Source of the DNA: an uncultured Flavobacteriaceae bacterium
GTDB taxonomy: Bacteria > Bacteroidota > Bacteroidia > Flavobacteriales > Flavobacteriaceae
Direction: 5' to 3'
Assembly (NCBI GenBank): GCA_905479835.1
Contig: CAJQNZ010000006.1
Span: 1 to 38,233 of the forward strand
DNA: 38,233 nt
Shown here: positions 1 through 8,034 of the stretch, piece after piece
How the letters are laid out: every line of letters starts with the position of its first letter
Numbering within the stretch: the stretch's first letter is position 1
Program-made: the position numbers and the translations under genes
Notes under the pieces: generated by a model
What the model was told of the DNA's origin: nothing
Database searches by the model: none
What the model saw: only the letters and a program-made list of their open reading frames with translations

Positions 1-281
1 GTGGTGGGTTCAGCTAATTGGATTTCAACTAATGGATGCAGAATATCGTGGCTAATATCCGTATCTGCTTGCAGTAGGTAGATTTCTAAACCATCTTCTT
101 TGAATAGATTAGGCTTGTTTTTGTGGATTTCCTTTAACGCCTTGTAATACTCGTTTATCGTCTGCGTAGGCTTTATGAATTTTGCAGACCTATTTTGTCT
201 GTAAAACTTTTCATTGACAGCATCACTTGCCCAAGGTTTTAAATCTCCATAAATGATGCTTTTAAAAATAGTTAGTTCCAT
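1..281 (-). CDS. Unrecognised protein, 3' part cut by window edge
   Basis: An open frame starts at ATG 281-279 and runs off the left edge without a stop, giving at least 93 residues. The protein begins MELTIFKSIIYGDLKPW and is rich in Lys, Glu and aromatic residues. I see no signal peptide, membrane segment or nucleotide-binding motif, and I do not recognise the family. The start lies one base after the stop codon of the integrase gene, so the two genes are very probably co-transcribed. Its place directly behind the recombinase suggests that it is the first cargo gene of the integrative element, or an accessory gene of its recombination module; this is inferred from position only. It is real coding sequence because of the intact frame and the operon-like spacing. 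Confidence 0.6.
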   Translation of the reverse strand, partial: MELTIFKSIIYGDLKPWASDAVNEKFYRQNRSAKFIKPTQTINEYYKALKEIHKNKPNLFKEDGLEIYLLQADTDISHDILHPLVEIQLAEPT

Positions 282-282
282 A

Positions 283-1389
283 TTATAAATCGAGTTGAAT
301 TTTATTAGCTGCTTCTTTCTTTTTGCTGTCTATTACTTTGGCATATATCTGAGTGGTTTTTAATTCTCTATGTCCTAATAATTTTGATACGGTATAAATA
401 TCTGTACCCATTGTAAGTTGTAGGGTTGCATAAGTGTGTCTTGCACAATGGAACGTGATGTTTTTGGTTATTCCTGCACGCATTACCCATTGTAATAATT
501 TTACATTGTGCCAAGCACTATATTTTAAGCCTTTGAAAACACGCTCCGTTTGTTCCTGTTCTTCTCCTAACATATTACGAGCTTGCTCGGAAATTGGTAG
601 GGTTTCAGCTCCTTTGGTTTTTTGTTGTCGGAAACGAATGTAGTAACCCATTTCATCTGAATGTTGTACCTCTGACCAAAGCAACTTATTTATATCTGAC
701 CATCTTAAACCAGTAAGGCAAGCGAATAAAAACGCAGTTTTTAATTGCTCACTTTCGCAATCTGCTTTTACTAATGCTTGTACTTCTTCTAAAGTTAGAA
801 ACTCTCTTTGTGGTTCTCCTTGTTTAAATCCCTGGACTTGCTCCGAAGGATTGTATTTTAAAATCCCATCTCTAACTGCTTGCTTTAATGCTGCCTTTAA
901 TTTATTGAAGTAGGAGTATTTAGAGTTTTGAGATAATTCGTTTTCACTTTTAGTTTTGGCTACATTATCTAAATAATCTTTAAATCCTTGTACCCATTCA
1001 CGATTTACCCTGTCAAATGAAATATCTCTTGGACTGTATTTTCTTAAATGTTTACCAACACTATCCCAATTGCCATAATTACCTAAACTTGCTTTTCTCT
1101 TTTCTGTGAGTGCATCAAAGTATAATAAGAAACTACCTTTTAATTTAGCCTTATCTTGAAAGTCATAAATGCTATTCTGAATTTCTAAATGTCGTTTTGC
1201 TCTGATACTTTCAGCTAATTGAAGTATCGTTTTATTTTGGTCTTTCTCTGCTTTTGAAAGTGAACCTTTCTCTGGTTCAGGTGTGAGGTACAATTTAAGA
1301 TACTCGTATTCTCGCTTACCATCTGCATAGTAATCTAAATACAAACTGATTTTGTTTCCTTTCTTGCGTTTTCTTAATGTTACTTTCAT
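283..1389 (-). CDS. Tyrosine recombinase (phage-type integrase)
   Basis: A 368-residue site-specific recombinase that would catalyse integration and excision of the element by strand exchange through a covalent 3'-phosphotyrosine. The N-terminal ~70 residues resemble an arm-type DNA-binding domain, residues ~85-185 the SAM-like core-binding domain, and the rest the catalytic domain. All expected catalytic positions are visible: Arg229 in TGLRWSD, Lys257 in QQKTKG, His314 and Arg317 in FHCARHT, His340 in LLGHRELKTTQIY and nucleophile Tyr349. Length is normal for Bacteroidota integrases of integrative elements. It lies 4 bases downstream of the excisionase-like gene and one base upstream of the next gene, so the three form one operon. 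Its closeness to the mnmE 3' end suggests it acts at that site. Confidence 0.95.
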   Translation of the reverse strand: MKVTLRKRKKGNKISLYLDYYADGKREYEYLKLYLTPEPEKGSLSKAEKDQNKTILQLAESIRAKRHLEIQNSIYDFQDKAKLKGSFLLYFDALTEKRKASLGNYGNWDSVGKHLRKYSPRDISFDRVNREWVQGFKDYLDNVAKTKSENELSQNSKYSYFNKLKAALKQAVRDGILKYNPSEQVQGFKQGEPQREFLTLEEVQALVKADCESEQLKTAFLFACLTGLRWSDINKLLWSEVQHSDEMGYYIRFRQQKTKGAETLPISEQARNMLGEEQEQTERVFKGLKYSAWHNVKLLQWVMRAGITKNITFHCARHTYATLQLTMGTDIYTVSKLLGHRELKTTQIYAKVIDSKKKEAANKIQLDL

Positions 1390-1393
1390 AAGG

Positions 1394-1798
1394 CTATATT
1401 TTAAAGAGATTATCGATTTCTGTCCGTTTTATAATAGTACGTCTACCTAATTTTGCAATGTTTAATTGGTTGCGTTTTATCATCCGCTGAATAGTCCATC
1501 TACTCGCACCTAATAAATCGGCAGCTTCAGTAATGCTTAGAAATTCTTTATCTCTTAGATTGATATGATTTCCAGCCTGTGTAGGTAGGGTTTGCAGAGT
1601 TTGCAAGTTTTCAGAAGATGTAGGCTTGCTGTAATTTATTTGCTCGGATAATGCGGTTTGTACTTTTTCTTCTCGCTTACGCTGTTTATAGGCTCTACTT
1701 GCACAAGTATGCCCACAATACTTAGTGGTGGTCTTTTGTGCAACAAAAGCCATTCCACAGAATTGACAGAATTTCGGTATTTTAATTGTACTGCTCAT
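1394..1798 (-). CDS. Excisionase-like protein: zinc finger plus helix-turn-helix
   Basis: A 134-residue DNA-binding protein with two modules. Cys11, Cys14, Cys28 and Cys32 (CQFC, then YCGHTC) form a probable zinc knuckle. Residues ~85-133 match the MerR-like excisionase helix-turn-helix (HTH_17 type), with SITEAADLLGASRWTIQRMI followed by the LGRRTIIKRTEID wing. A low-complexity linker joins them. Such proteins bend att DNA to direct excision and often control integrase expression. It is the first gene of the int operon. GCAACA repeats lie around its promoter and one lies inside its own coding sequence, which fits DNA binding at this locus. The fold assignment is from motifs; the excisionase role is inferred from the neighbouring integrase. 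Confidence 0.8.
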   Translation of the reverse strand: MSSTIKIPKFCQFCGMAFVAQKTTTKYCGHTCASRAYKQRKREEKVQTALSEQINYSKPTSSENLQTLQTLPTQAGNHINLRDKEFLSITEAADLLGASRWTIQRMIKRNQLNIAKLGRRTIIKRTEIDNLFKI

Positions 1799-1948
1799 TT
1801 GGTGCTACTTGTAGCTCAATGTTGCTTGGTGGTGCTATATGGTGCATCATTTCGCTTTGATTTGTTGCTTTATGATTTGGGCAACAGATAAGCTATTAAG
1901 GCAACAACTGAACAACAAATATAAGAAATAAAGAGCAAAAGGGCAACA
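1740..1948. repeat. Six GCAACA/TGTTGC hexamers around the int operon promoter
   Basis: GCAACA occurs at 1740-1745, 1881-1886, 1901-1906 and 1943-1948, and its complement TGTTGC at 1820-1825 and 1863-1868. Three of them share the longer form GGCAACA (1880, 1900, 1942). Spacings of 20, 42 and 43 bases are close to whole or double turns of the helix. The layout resembles arm-type recombinase sites or operators of the excisionase-like protein; which of these is not decided by the sequence. Confidence 0.5.
1916..1923 (-). promoter_or_regulatory. Putative -7 element of the xis-like/int operon
   Basis: On the minus strand this reads TATATTTG, an exact match to the Bacteroidota -7 consensus TAnnTTTG. 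A TTG lies 21 bases upstream, inside the GCAACA copy at 1943-1948, and could serve as the -33 element. The predicted transcript start is about 110 bases before the xis-like gene. The hexamers at 1901 and 1943 flank it, so a protein bound there would affect initiation. Confidence 0.5.
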
Positions 1949-2014
1949 AAAAAGAGACACTAAAAAACTATAAAGTCAATAAAAACAAGTAGTTAGAAAA
2001 CAAAAGAAAGATAA

Positions 2015-2032
2015 TTACTTTCCAATACAGAA
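2015..2032. other. Candidate attachment site at the 3' end of mnmE
   Basis: On the minus strand this reads TTCTGTATTGGAAAGTAA, the last six codons of mnmE (FCIGK and stop). The FCIGK tail of MnmE is nearly invariant in bacteria, and SGI1-type islands integrate at this same end of the gene (also called trmE or thdF). Here an integrase operon starts about 220 bases beyond it. The second direct-repeat copy that would mark the far end of the element is not in the window, so the site is inferred. Confidence 0.5.
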
Positions 2033-3424
2033 ATTAGAAAAAATATGACCAAGGATATCTTTATCCACATCATATTCACCTGTAATATTTCCAAGATGAC
2101 GCAAGCACTCTCTTATATCTATTGAAAATAGGTCAGTTGTAATGTCTAGGTCAATTCCTTGTTGTACAGACGAAATAGCTATTAATGCATTGTTTAACGC
2201 TTCGAAATGACGGGAATTGGTTACAATGGTTTCATTATTGCTGAGAGCTCCGATGTTTACTAGCGAAGTTAATTCAGATTTTAAAGAATCAATCCCAGAT
2301 TTTTCTTTAGCAGAAAGAAATATAAGATTTGAAATTGATGATTTTAAAATTTCAATTTCATTTGTTGTGAGTGTATCAATTTTATTAGCGATTACTAATA
2401 GACGTTTATTTGGAAAGCGGTTTTTTATAGTATCAATTTCTTGCAGAAATCCTTCTTTAGAAGTAGAAAATTTATTTGCATCAATTAAAAAAATAATCAA
2501 CTGTGCATTTTCTGCCTTTTCAAATGCTTTTTTAATCCCAATACTTTCAACAATATCTGCTGTTTCACGAATTCCTGCAGTATCTATGAATCGAAAGGCT
2601 ACACCTTCAATAATCATTTCATCTTCAATAGCATCTCTTGTTGTGCCTGCAATTTCAGAAACAATGGCTTTTTCTTCATTCAGTAATGTATTTAAAAGTG
2701 TTGATTTCCCCACATTGGGTTCTCCGATAATCGCAACAGGAATTCCATTTTTCATCGCATTTCCAAAAGCAAATGAGTCTATCAATCTTTTCAATACAAA
2801 AGTAATCTGAGCAACCAATTCTTTAAATTTGGTTCTGTCTGCAAATTCTACATCTTCACCAGAAAAATCCAATTCCAATTCGATCAAGGCTGCAAAATCC
2901 AATAATTGCATTCTCAATTCTTTCAATTCATTAGTGATTCCTCCACGCATTTGCTGAATAGCCATTTGATGAGAAGCTGAAGAATTGGAAGAAATCACAT
3001 CAGCAACAGCTTCAGCTTGAGATAAATCCATTTTCCCATTTAGGAATGAACGCATCGTAAACTCGCCATTATCAGCCATACGGCAACCATTTCGTAGAAA
3101 TAATTGAATAATTTCTTGTTGGATATACACCGAACCATGACAATTGATCTCTACTACATTTTCGCCAGTGTAGGAGTGAGGGTTCTTAAAAATTGAAACC
3201 AACCCTTCATCAATCACTCTTACTCCATCTATTATTGAACCTAAATGTATCGTATGGGATTTAACATTTGCGAGCTTCTTATTTCCATATTTTGACTTAA
3301 AATGGTCGGCAACAATTGAAATCGCATCCTCTCCTGAAAGCCGGATCACAGCAATAGCGCCCATTCCTGAGGGCGTTGCAAGAGCAATGATAGTATCTTC
3401 GGTATGTTTAGTTGAATTAGTCAA
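2015..3424 (-). CDS. mnmE: tRNA modification GTPase MnmE
   Basis: MnmE works with MnmG to install the (carboxymethyl)aminomethyl group on U34 of certain tRNAs. The 469-residue protein has normal family length. The N-terminal tetrahydrofolate-binding domain (from DTIIALATPSGMGAIAVIRLSG) is followed by a helical domain, with a Ras-like G domain inserted at about residues 220-380. The P loop is GEPNVGKST, the G3 motif is DTAG, the NKID motif gives guanine specificity, and the protein ends in FCIGK, whose Cys is functionally important in the family. A -7 promoter motif lies 18 bases before the start. The gene is intact although it abuts an integrase operon, which is expected if insertion recreated its 3' end. 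Confidence 0.98.
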   Translation of the reverse strand: MTNSTKHTEDTIIALATPSGMGAIAVIRLSGEDAISIVADHFKSKYGNKKLANVKSHTIHLGSIIDGVRVIDEGLVSIFKNPHSYTGENVVEINCHGSVYIQQEIIQLFLRNGCRMADNGEFTMRSFLNGKMDLSQAEAVADVISSNSSASHQMAIQQMRGGITNELKELRMQLLDFAALIELELDFSGEDVEFADRTKFKELVAQITFVLKRLIDSFAFGNAMKNGIPVAIIGEPNVGKSTLLNTLLNEEKAIVSEIAGTTRDAIEDEMIIEGVAFRFIDTAGIRETADIVESIGIKKAFEKAENAQLIIFLIDANKFSTSKEGFLQEIDTIKNRFPNKRLLVIANKIDTLTTNEIEILKSSISNLIFLSAKEKSGIDSLKSELTSLVNIGALSNNETIVTNSRHFEALNNALIAISSVQQGIDLDITTDLFSIDIRECLRHLGNITGEYDVDKDILGHIFSNFCIGK

Positions 3425-3441
3425 TTTAACGAGTTTATTTG

Positions 3442-3449
3442 CAAATATA
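3442..3449 (-). promoter_or_regulatory. Putative -7 element of mnmE
   Basis: The minus strand reads TATATTTG, matching TAnnTTTG, 18 bases upstream of the mnmE start. No clear -33 TTTG is seen at the expected distance. Confidence 0.45.
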
Positions 3450-3542
3450 AGTACCTTATTTTAATACTCAATACCTATTTATGTAACAAAACCTCTAAAT
3501 ACTCGTCATATAAGTATACAACACTAACTAAATAATAGTATT

Positions 3543-3881
3543 ATGAAAAACAACAAACAACTACTCGTATTCACGCATTTAAGTCAATTATTGGATTTTG
3601 TCACTGGAATAGGTGGTTTTATAGTTCCATTACTTATATGGATTACTAAAAAAGATGAAGTTCAAGATATGGACTATCATGGAAAGTCAATTTTAAACTT
3701 CAGGATCTCAATGTTTTTATATTTGATTATCTGTGTGCCAGCAATTTTATTATTCGGATTAGGATTATTAGGATTCCTTGTTATTGGAGTCTTCTATTTG
3801 ATATTCCCTATTATGAATGCAATTAAAGCTAGTAATAATGAAGAACCTAGTTATCCATTCAGTATTGCATTTATTAAATAA
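3543..3881 (+). CDS. DUF4870 small membrane protein
   Basis: A 112-residue integral membrane protein of the DUF4870 (Tic20-like) family. The N-terminal LLVFTHLSQLLDF is followed by a hydrophobic helix containing GGFIVPLLIW, a polar loop with the typical HGKSILNFRISM, and a long hydrophobic stretch (~residues 55-95) likely forming two more helices. It ends soon after a short charged tail. No catalytic residues are known for the family and its function is unknown. It stands alone, divergent from mnmE, and is followed by a clear hairpin terminator, so it is probably a single-gene transcript. Confidence 0.85.
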   Translation: MKNNKQLLVFTHLSQLLDFVTGIGGFIVPLLIWITKKDEVQDMDYHGKSILNFRISMFLYLIICVPAILLFGLGLLGFLVIGVFYLIFPIMNAIKASNNEEPSYPFSIAFIK

Positions 3882-3906
3882 CAACGATATATTATTTGAA
3901 TTAGAA

Positions 3907-3938
3907 AACCGTCAGTACGTTGTGTTGGCGGTTTTTTT
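3907..3938 (+). terminator. Rho-independent terminator after the DUF4870 gene
   Basis: AACCGTCA (3907-3914) pairs with TGGCGGTT (3926-3933) in an 8-bp stem with one G-U pair, followed immediately by a T run. It lies 26 bases after the stop codon. Confidence 0.8.
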
Positions 3939-3949
3939 ATGCAAATGGA

Positions 3950-4387
3950 TTAGATTACTTGATTTAAAATATCTTCATAATCTTCAAAAAATAATTCAAA
4001 TTGAGGCATTTTCTCTACATAAAATTCATAACAATCTCTCCAAGTATTTTTATTGTGAATACTGAATTTAGTAGTATGTGGGACATAAATTCTATGAATG
4101 ATTTTTCCTGATTCTAGTTCGTATGCATCATCATAAATTGCGTCTGGAAGATAATCTGTAGTTAAAATTGTTTTTAAAGCTAGGAGTTGATTATAGAGTA
4201 GTTCATTGGCAATATCTTCTGGATGTTCAAGGTCAAGTGTAATCATAGCGCTTTTTCTGTCTGCTACAAATTTAAAACTGAAACCTTTAATCTTGGTATT
4301 GTAGAACAACCATTTTCTAGGAAATGATTTTCCAAAACTTGTCCAGAACTCTTTTCTTATTTTGGCAGATTCTTCTTTACTGAACAT
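3950..4387 (-). CDS. DUF4268 domain protein
   Basis: A 145-residue soluble protein matching the DUF4268 family: it opens MFSKEESAKIRKEFWTSFG and continues with W/Y/F-rich strands (PRKWLFYNTKIKGFSFKF) and the conserved HRIYVPH segment. The biochemical role of DUF4268 is unknown. In other proteins the domain occurs near nuclease-like folds, but I see no nuclease motif here. Its ATG overlaps the miaE stop codon by one base (TAATG), so translation is probably coupled to miaE. It is the last gene of the usp-sulP-miaE operon. Confidence 0.8.
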   Translation of the reverse strand: MFSKEESAKIRKEFWTSFGKSFPRKWLFYNTKIKGFSFKFVADRKSAMITLDLEHPEDIANELLYNQLLALKTILTTDYLPDAIYDDAYELESGKIIHRIYVPHTTKFSIHNKNTWRDCYEFYVEKMPQFELFFEDYEDILNQVI

Positions 4388-4968
4388 TATCCGTGAACTT
4401 TAGCTTGGTTTCCTCTATTTTTCATCATTTGGGCCTCATAGTTCAATAAAGAATCCCATTTTTCATTTACTATTTTTGGATCTTGATATTCACGTGCAAA
4501 TCCTAAAAAAGTTGTATAGTGGTTGGCCTCCGAAATCATCAATTCTTTATAAAATGCTGATAACTCTGGATCTTCAAGATTGTCAGAAAACACTTTAAAA
4601 CGTTCGCAACTTCTTGCTTCAATAAGAGCTGCAACTAGAAGTCGTTGTATCAACGCTTCATTTCTATCTTTGGTCTTAGGAAAAAATTGTTGCAATTTTG
4701 AAGCATAATCATTTTTCTGTGCTTGACCAAGAACGAATCCACGCTTGATCATGAGTTTATGAACCATCTGAAAATGCTCCAATTCTTCAATCGCAATATT
4801 CAGCATTTCTTTTACCATTTCTGTTTCTTCAGAATAGTTAATTGTAATAGAAATAGCATTGGCAGAGGCTTTTTGTTCTGCAAATGCATGATCTGTCAAT
4901 ATTTGTTCTAAATTGTCTTTGGCAATCTCAACCCAAGAAGTTTCTGTTTCAAATTTTAATCCTAGCAT
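4387..4968 (-). CDS. miaE: tRNA-(ms2io6A)-hydroxylase MiaE
   Basis: MiaE is a non-haem di-iron monooxygenase that hydroxylates the isopentenyl group of ms2i6A at position 37 of tRNAs. The 193-residue protein is almost entirely helical. It shows the expected carboxylate/histidine ligands of a four-helix di-iron site: Glu in HAFAEQKAS, EELEH in the second helix, EARSCERF, and EANHYTTF in the last. It acts downstream of MiaA and MiaB, which are not in this window. The start is two bases before the stop of the preceding sulP gene in transcript order, so it belongs to the same operon. Confidence 0.92.
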   Translation of the reverse strand: MLGLKFETETSWVEIAKDNLEQILTDHAFAEQKASANAISITINYSEETEMVKEMLNIAIEELEHFQMVHKLMIKRGFVLGQAQKNDYASKLQQFFPKTKDRNEALIQRLLVAALIEARSCERFKVFSDNLEDPELSAFYKELMISEANHYTTFLGFAREYQDPKIVNEKWDSLLNYEAQMMKNRGNQAKVHG

Positions 4969-4969
4969 T

Positions 4970-7162
4970 TTATGATATTATTTTATACAGTCTTATACCG
5001 AAATCTGCCAATGCTTTGATCTCTTTTACACTTGCTAATCTCTCATTTCCAAAGATTAACAATCCATTTTTAGTTGCTTCGATATGATAATATGTATTGC
5101 TTTCAAAGAATAAAATGAGACTGTCTGTAAAGAATTCTTTGATTTTAGTTTCTTCTTTTCCTGAAAGATAAAATCGCTTTGTAAAATCAGGATGTTCATC
5201 AATAGAAATATCTTGATATCCTGCAAAATGATAAATATATTCGAATATACCTTCTTTATCTAAAGTAAATTCCGGAATATCTATTTCCAATTCTATATAA
5301 AGCATTGTTGCTTTAATAACTTGCTTGGCAATCATTTCTCCTTCAGAAAATTGTATGTCAAATATTGAACAATTATCATTTGAAAGAATATTTGAAACAC
5401 GATTTATTTGTCGAGTTTTAAAATATCCAAATTCAGGAATTTTATTTATTTCTTCAGAAGGAAAAGCATCATACTTCCAGTGCATATTTTTACTTATGGT
5501 CTGCAGTGAAATTTGTCTTTTAGTCAAAACACCTCTTCGAGGAATGATTTGTTTTGGTAAAATTTTCCGTAAGGCAAATGGATGCTCACTACCAGATTTT
5601 GAATCATCCAATCCTATTATTTCCATATGTCCTCCTTTTCGCTTAAATGTCTCTGTATAATCACTCATGTTTTCCATTACAGAGTGATCGACAAAATCAC
5701 ATAATGAAAAGTCAACTATAACTTCTTCGTTTTCAGGAATTTGATTTAATTTTGATTTTAGTTTGGTATAATTTAAAAAAGTTGAAAAATTCTTAACACT
5801 TACATAGTACGTATCATCTTCTTTAAACATTAATACATTTGGCTTTAAAATATTTTTTATAAACAATAATGCATCTTTGTTTATGATGACATGTATGATA
5901 AATGTAACGACTATTCCTACTATTATTCCTGTAATTAAACTGGTAGAGATAGTTGTAAATAAAGTAATTAAGAAAATAATTAATTGTTCTTTTCCTATAT
6001 TAAATACTTTTTTGATATTTTCAGGAGAAGCCAATTTATATCCAGTATAAACTAAAATTGCTGCTAATGCAGGAAGTGGAATTTTTCTTAATTCAGGTGC
6101 AAACAATAAGATGAACGCCACTAGAAAACTTGCATGAAAGAAATTGGCAGAGCGATTGCTACCATTATTATTAACATTAACGGAACTTCTTGCAATAACA
6201 GTAACTACGTTCAACCCTCCGAGAAAACCACTAATAACAGTTGCTAGTCCTAAGGCTCTTATATCTTTATTGACATTGGAGCGCCTTTTTAAAGGATCCA
6301 ATTTATCAACAGCCTTGATGCTTAAAAGACTTTCAATACTAGCAATCAATGTGATAGCGATTACTGCATTTATAAAATCAAATTGTAAGACTTTACTAAA
6401 GTCTGGAAATGCAAAATTGGATATTATATCGTCAGGTAAATCAATCAATAAACTTTTATCTATTGGATATTGTGAAGTAGAAAATATATCAAAATAATAA
6501 TATATCCCAACACTTATAACTACAATCCACATAGGAGCAGGAATTAATTGAAAATATCTATTTCTTATTTTGCTATAAAAAATCATAATGAACAAACTTC
6601 CAATACCTACTATTCCAGCATAAAACATACTCGAGTTATCAGTTTTTATGAAATCTATGATTCCGTTAGGAATTTGAATAAGTAATTCTATGATACTTCC
6701 TTTAGCATCTATATTACCTAGCATAACATGAAATTGTTTTGCAAAAATACCAATACCGATTGCCGCAAGCATTCCTTGAATTGCTGATGAAGGAAAAAAA
6801 TCTCCCAATGATCCCATACGAAGGAAGCCCAAAATAATCATAATCACTCCAGAGATTACAATCGCTGCAAGAGTATAAAGAAAACCTTGTTGCATATCTC
6901 CGGCACCTAGCGTTGTTATTGCTGCAAGAATTACAACGACTAATCCGTTTCCTGGTCCTGTAATAGTAACATTTGAACCTCCTAGCAATGCTACAACAAT
7001 ACCACCAACAACCGCTGCAATAATACCAGAAATGGGCGGAGCACCTGAGGCAAGAGCAAGACCTAAACCTAATGGAAGTGCAATTAATGAGACTACAAAA
7101 CCTGCAAATAGATTTTTTGGAATATCAGATATAAAAGTTTTAAATGTATTTTTTTTCGCCAT
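4970..7162 (-). CDS. SulP family anion transporter with STAS and extra C-terminal domain
   Basis: A 730-residue SLC26/SulP-type permease for sulfate, bicarbonate or related anions. Residues ~12-440 hold the hydrophobic core of about 10-14 helices, including the family sequence PLGLGLALASGAPPISGI and the GSNVTITGPGNG motif of the substrate site. A STAS domain follows (~470-560, with IVDFSLCDFVDHSVMENM). The last ~170 residues form an additional soluble domain that I do not recognise. Its substrate cannot be read from the sequence. The neighbouring Na+/H+ antiporter would fit a Na+-dependent bicarbonate transporter of the BicA type, but this is inference. It lies 3 bases after usp and 1 base before miaE. 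Confidence 0.93.
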   Translation of the reverse strand: MAKKNTFKTFISDIPKNLFAGFVVSLIALPLGLGLALASGAPPISGIIAAVVGGIVVALLGGSNVTITGPGNGLVVVILAAITTLGAGDMQQGFLYTLAAIVISGVIMIILGFLRMGSLGDFFPSSAIQGMLAAIGIGIFAKQFHVMLGNIDAKGSIIELLIQIPNGIIDFIKTDNSSMFYAGIVGIGSLFIMIFYSKIRNRYFQLIPAPMWIVVISVGIYYYFDIFSTSQYPIDKSLLIDLPDDIISNFAFPDFSKVLQFDFINAVIAITLIASIESLLSIKAVDKLDPLKRRSNVNKDIRALGLATVISGFLGGLNVVTVIARSSVNVNNNGSNRSANFFHASFLVAFILLFAPELRKIPLPALAAILVYTGYKLASPENIKKVFNIGKEQLIIFLITLFTTISTSLITGIIVGIVVTFIIHVIINKDALLFIKNILKPNVLMFKEDDTYYVSVKNFSTFLNYTKLKSKLNQIPENEEVIVDFSLCDFVDHSVMENMSDYTETFKRKGGHMEIIGLDDSKSGSEHPFALRKILPKQIIPRRGVLTKRQISLQTISKNMHWKYDAFPSEEINKIPEFGYFKTRQINRVSNILSNDNCSIFDIQFSEGEMIAKQVIKATMLYIELEIDIPEFTLDKEGIFEYIYHFAGYQDISIDEHPDFTKRFYLSGKEETKIKEFFTDSLILFFESNTYYHIEATKNGLLIFGNERLASVKEIKALADFGIRLYKIIS

Positions 7163-7165
7163 TTA

Positions 7166-7999
7166 TCATTTTACAATTAAAACATCTGTTGGTAATTCAG
7201 ACAAAATATATTCAATGTCATGTGGAAAAATTCTGTCAAGCAAACTTAATTTAGTAGGAGCATTCATGATTAATAAATCTGCTCTTTTCACTTTAGCATA
7301 ATGACCTATTGAATATCCTCTTCTTCCAAAAATACTTTGAATATGTATTGATATATTCGAACAATTAATTTCTTTTAGAATATTTTTAACACGTCTGTCT
7401 TCTCGTGTTTTTATACGTTCTTTTACGATAGTTGCCTTTCTTAATGATTTATCATCACTCACATTCACATCAAGTTCTGCTTGGCTTATTTCTTCAACAA
7501 TCGTAACTTTTTTACACCCCAAATCATTCGAAACTCCTATTGCAATTTTAATAGTGTCTTCCGTTTTGTTATCTTTTAATCCATTGACAACTATATGTTT
7601 ACATGCTATTTTTTTAACAGATGGCTTGATGATTAATAATACGGAACAAGGTGCTTTTCGAGTTAGTTTTCTTGCAATAGATCCTACATAGTATTTAAAT
7701 AGGTTTTCTTGTTGCAGTGCTCCCAAAATAAGCAAATCAATTTGTTGATTTTTTGTTGTTTCTAAAATTACATCAACAGGATTGCCTTCTTGCCATATAA
7801 TTTTAAATTCGTTTTTAAGATCATGTGCATCATTAAGAATTGCCTTTATTTGTTCTTCTTTTTCTTTTGTTTTTTTTCCTACATGAACTCCAACGAGTTT
7901 AGCATCAAGCATATTAGCAAGACGTATTGACTCGAATAAGTTTGGTTTTAAACTGGGAGAGAAAGCAATACCGATAAGAATTTTTTTAAATTTTTGCAA
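7166..7999 (-). CDS. Universal stress protein, tandem UspA domains
   Basis: A 277-residue cytoplasmic protein with two UspA folds. The first (KKILIGIAFSPS, DLLILGALQQENLF, VGSIARKLTRKAPCSVLLI) retains an ATP-binding-like G-x(n)-GS pattern in altered form. The second (KHIVVNGLKDN to DVLIVK) is more diverged, with ADLLIMNAPTKLSLLDRIF replacing the glycine loop. Such proteins bind ATP or act as stress regulators. In marine Bacteroidota they are often encoded beside SulP or antiporter genes. It is first in the operon with sulP, miaE and the DUF4268 gene, and a TAnnTTTG motif precedes it. Confidence 0.9.
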   Translation of the reverse strand: MQKFKKILIGIAFSPSLKPNLFESIRLANMLDAKLVGVHVGKKTKEKEEQIKAILNDAHDLKNEFKIIWQEGNPVDVILETTKNQQIDLLILGALQQENLFKYYVGSIARKLTRKAPCSVLLIIKPSVKKIACKHIVVNGLKDNKTEDTIKIAIGVSNDLGCKKVTIVEEISQAELDVNVSDDKSLRKATIVKERIKTREDRRVKNILKEINCSNISIHIQSIFGRRGYSIGHYAKVKRADLLIMNAPTKLSLLDRIFPHDIEYILSELPTDVLIVK

Positions 8000-8034
8000 A
8001 AATCTTTGAGAAATTGATTACCGGCACAATATAA

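Noticed and set aside
2217-2810. 197-codon plus-strand ORF opposite mnmE
   Set aside because: Antisense shadow of the conserved G domain; its composition follows the reverse complement of mnmE and it matches no family.
3817-4065. 82-codon plus-strand ORF overlapping the DUF4870 gene and its terminator
   Set aside because: Crosses a strong terminator and overlaps two better-supported genes in other frames.
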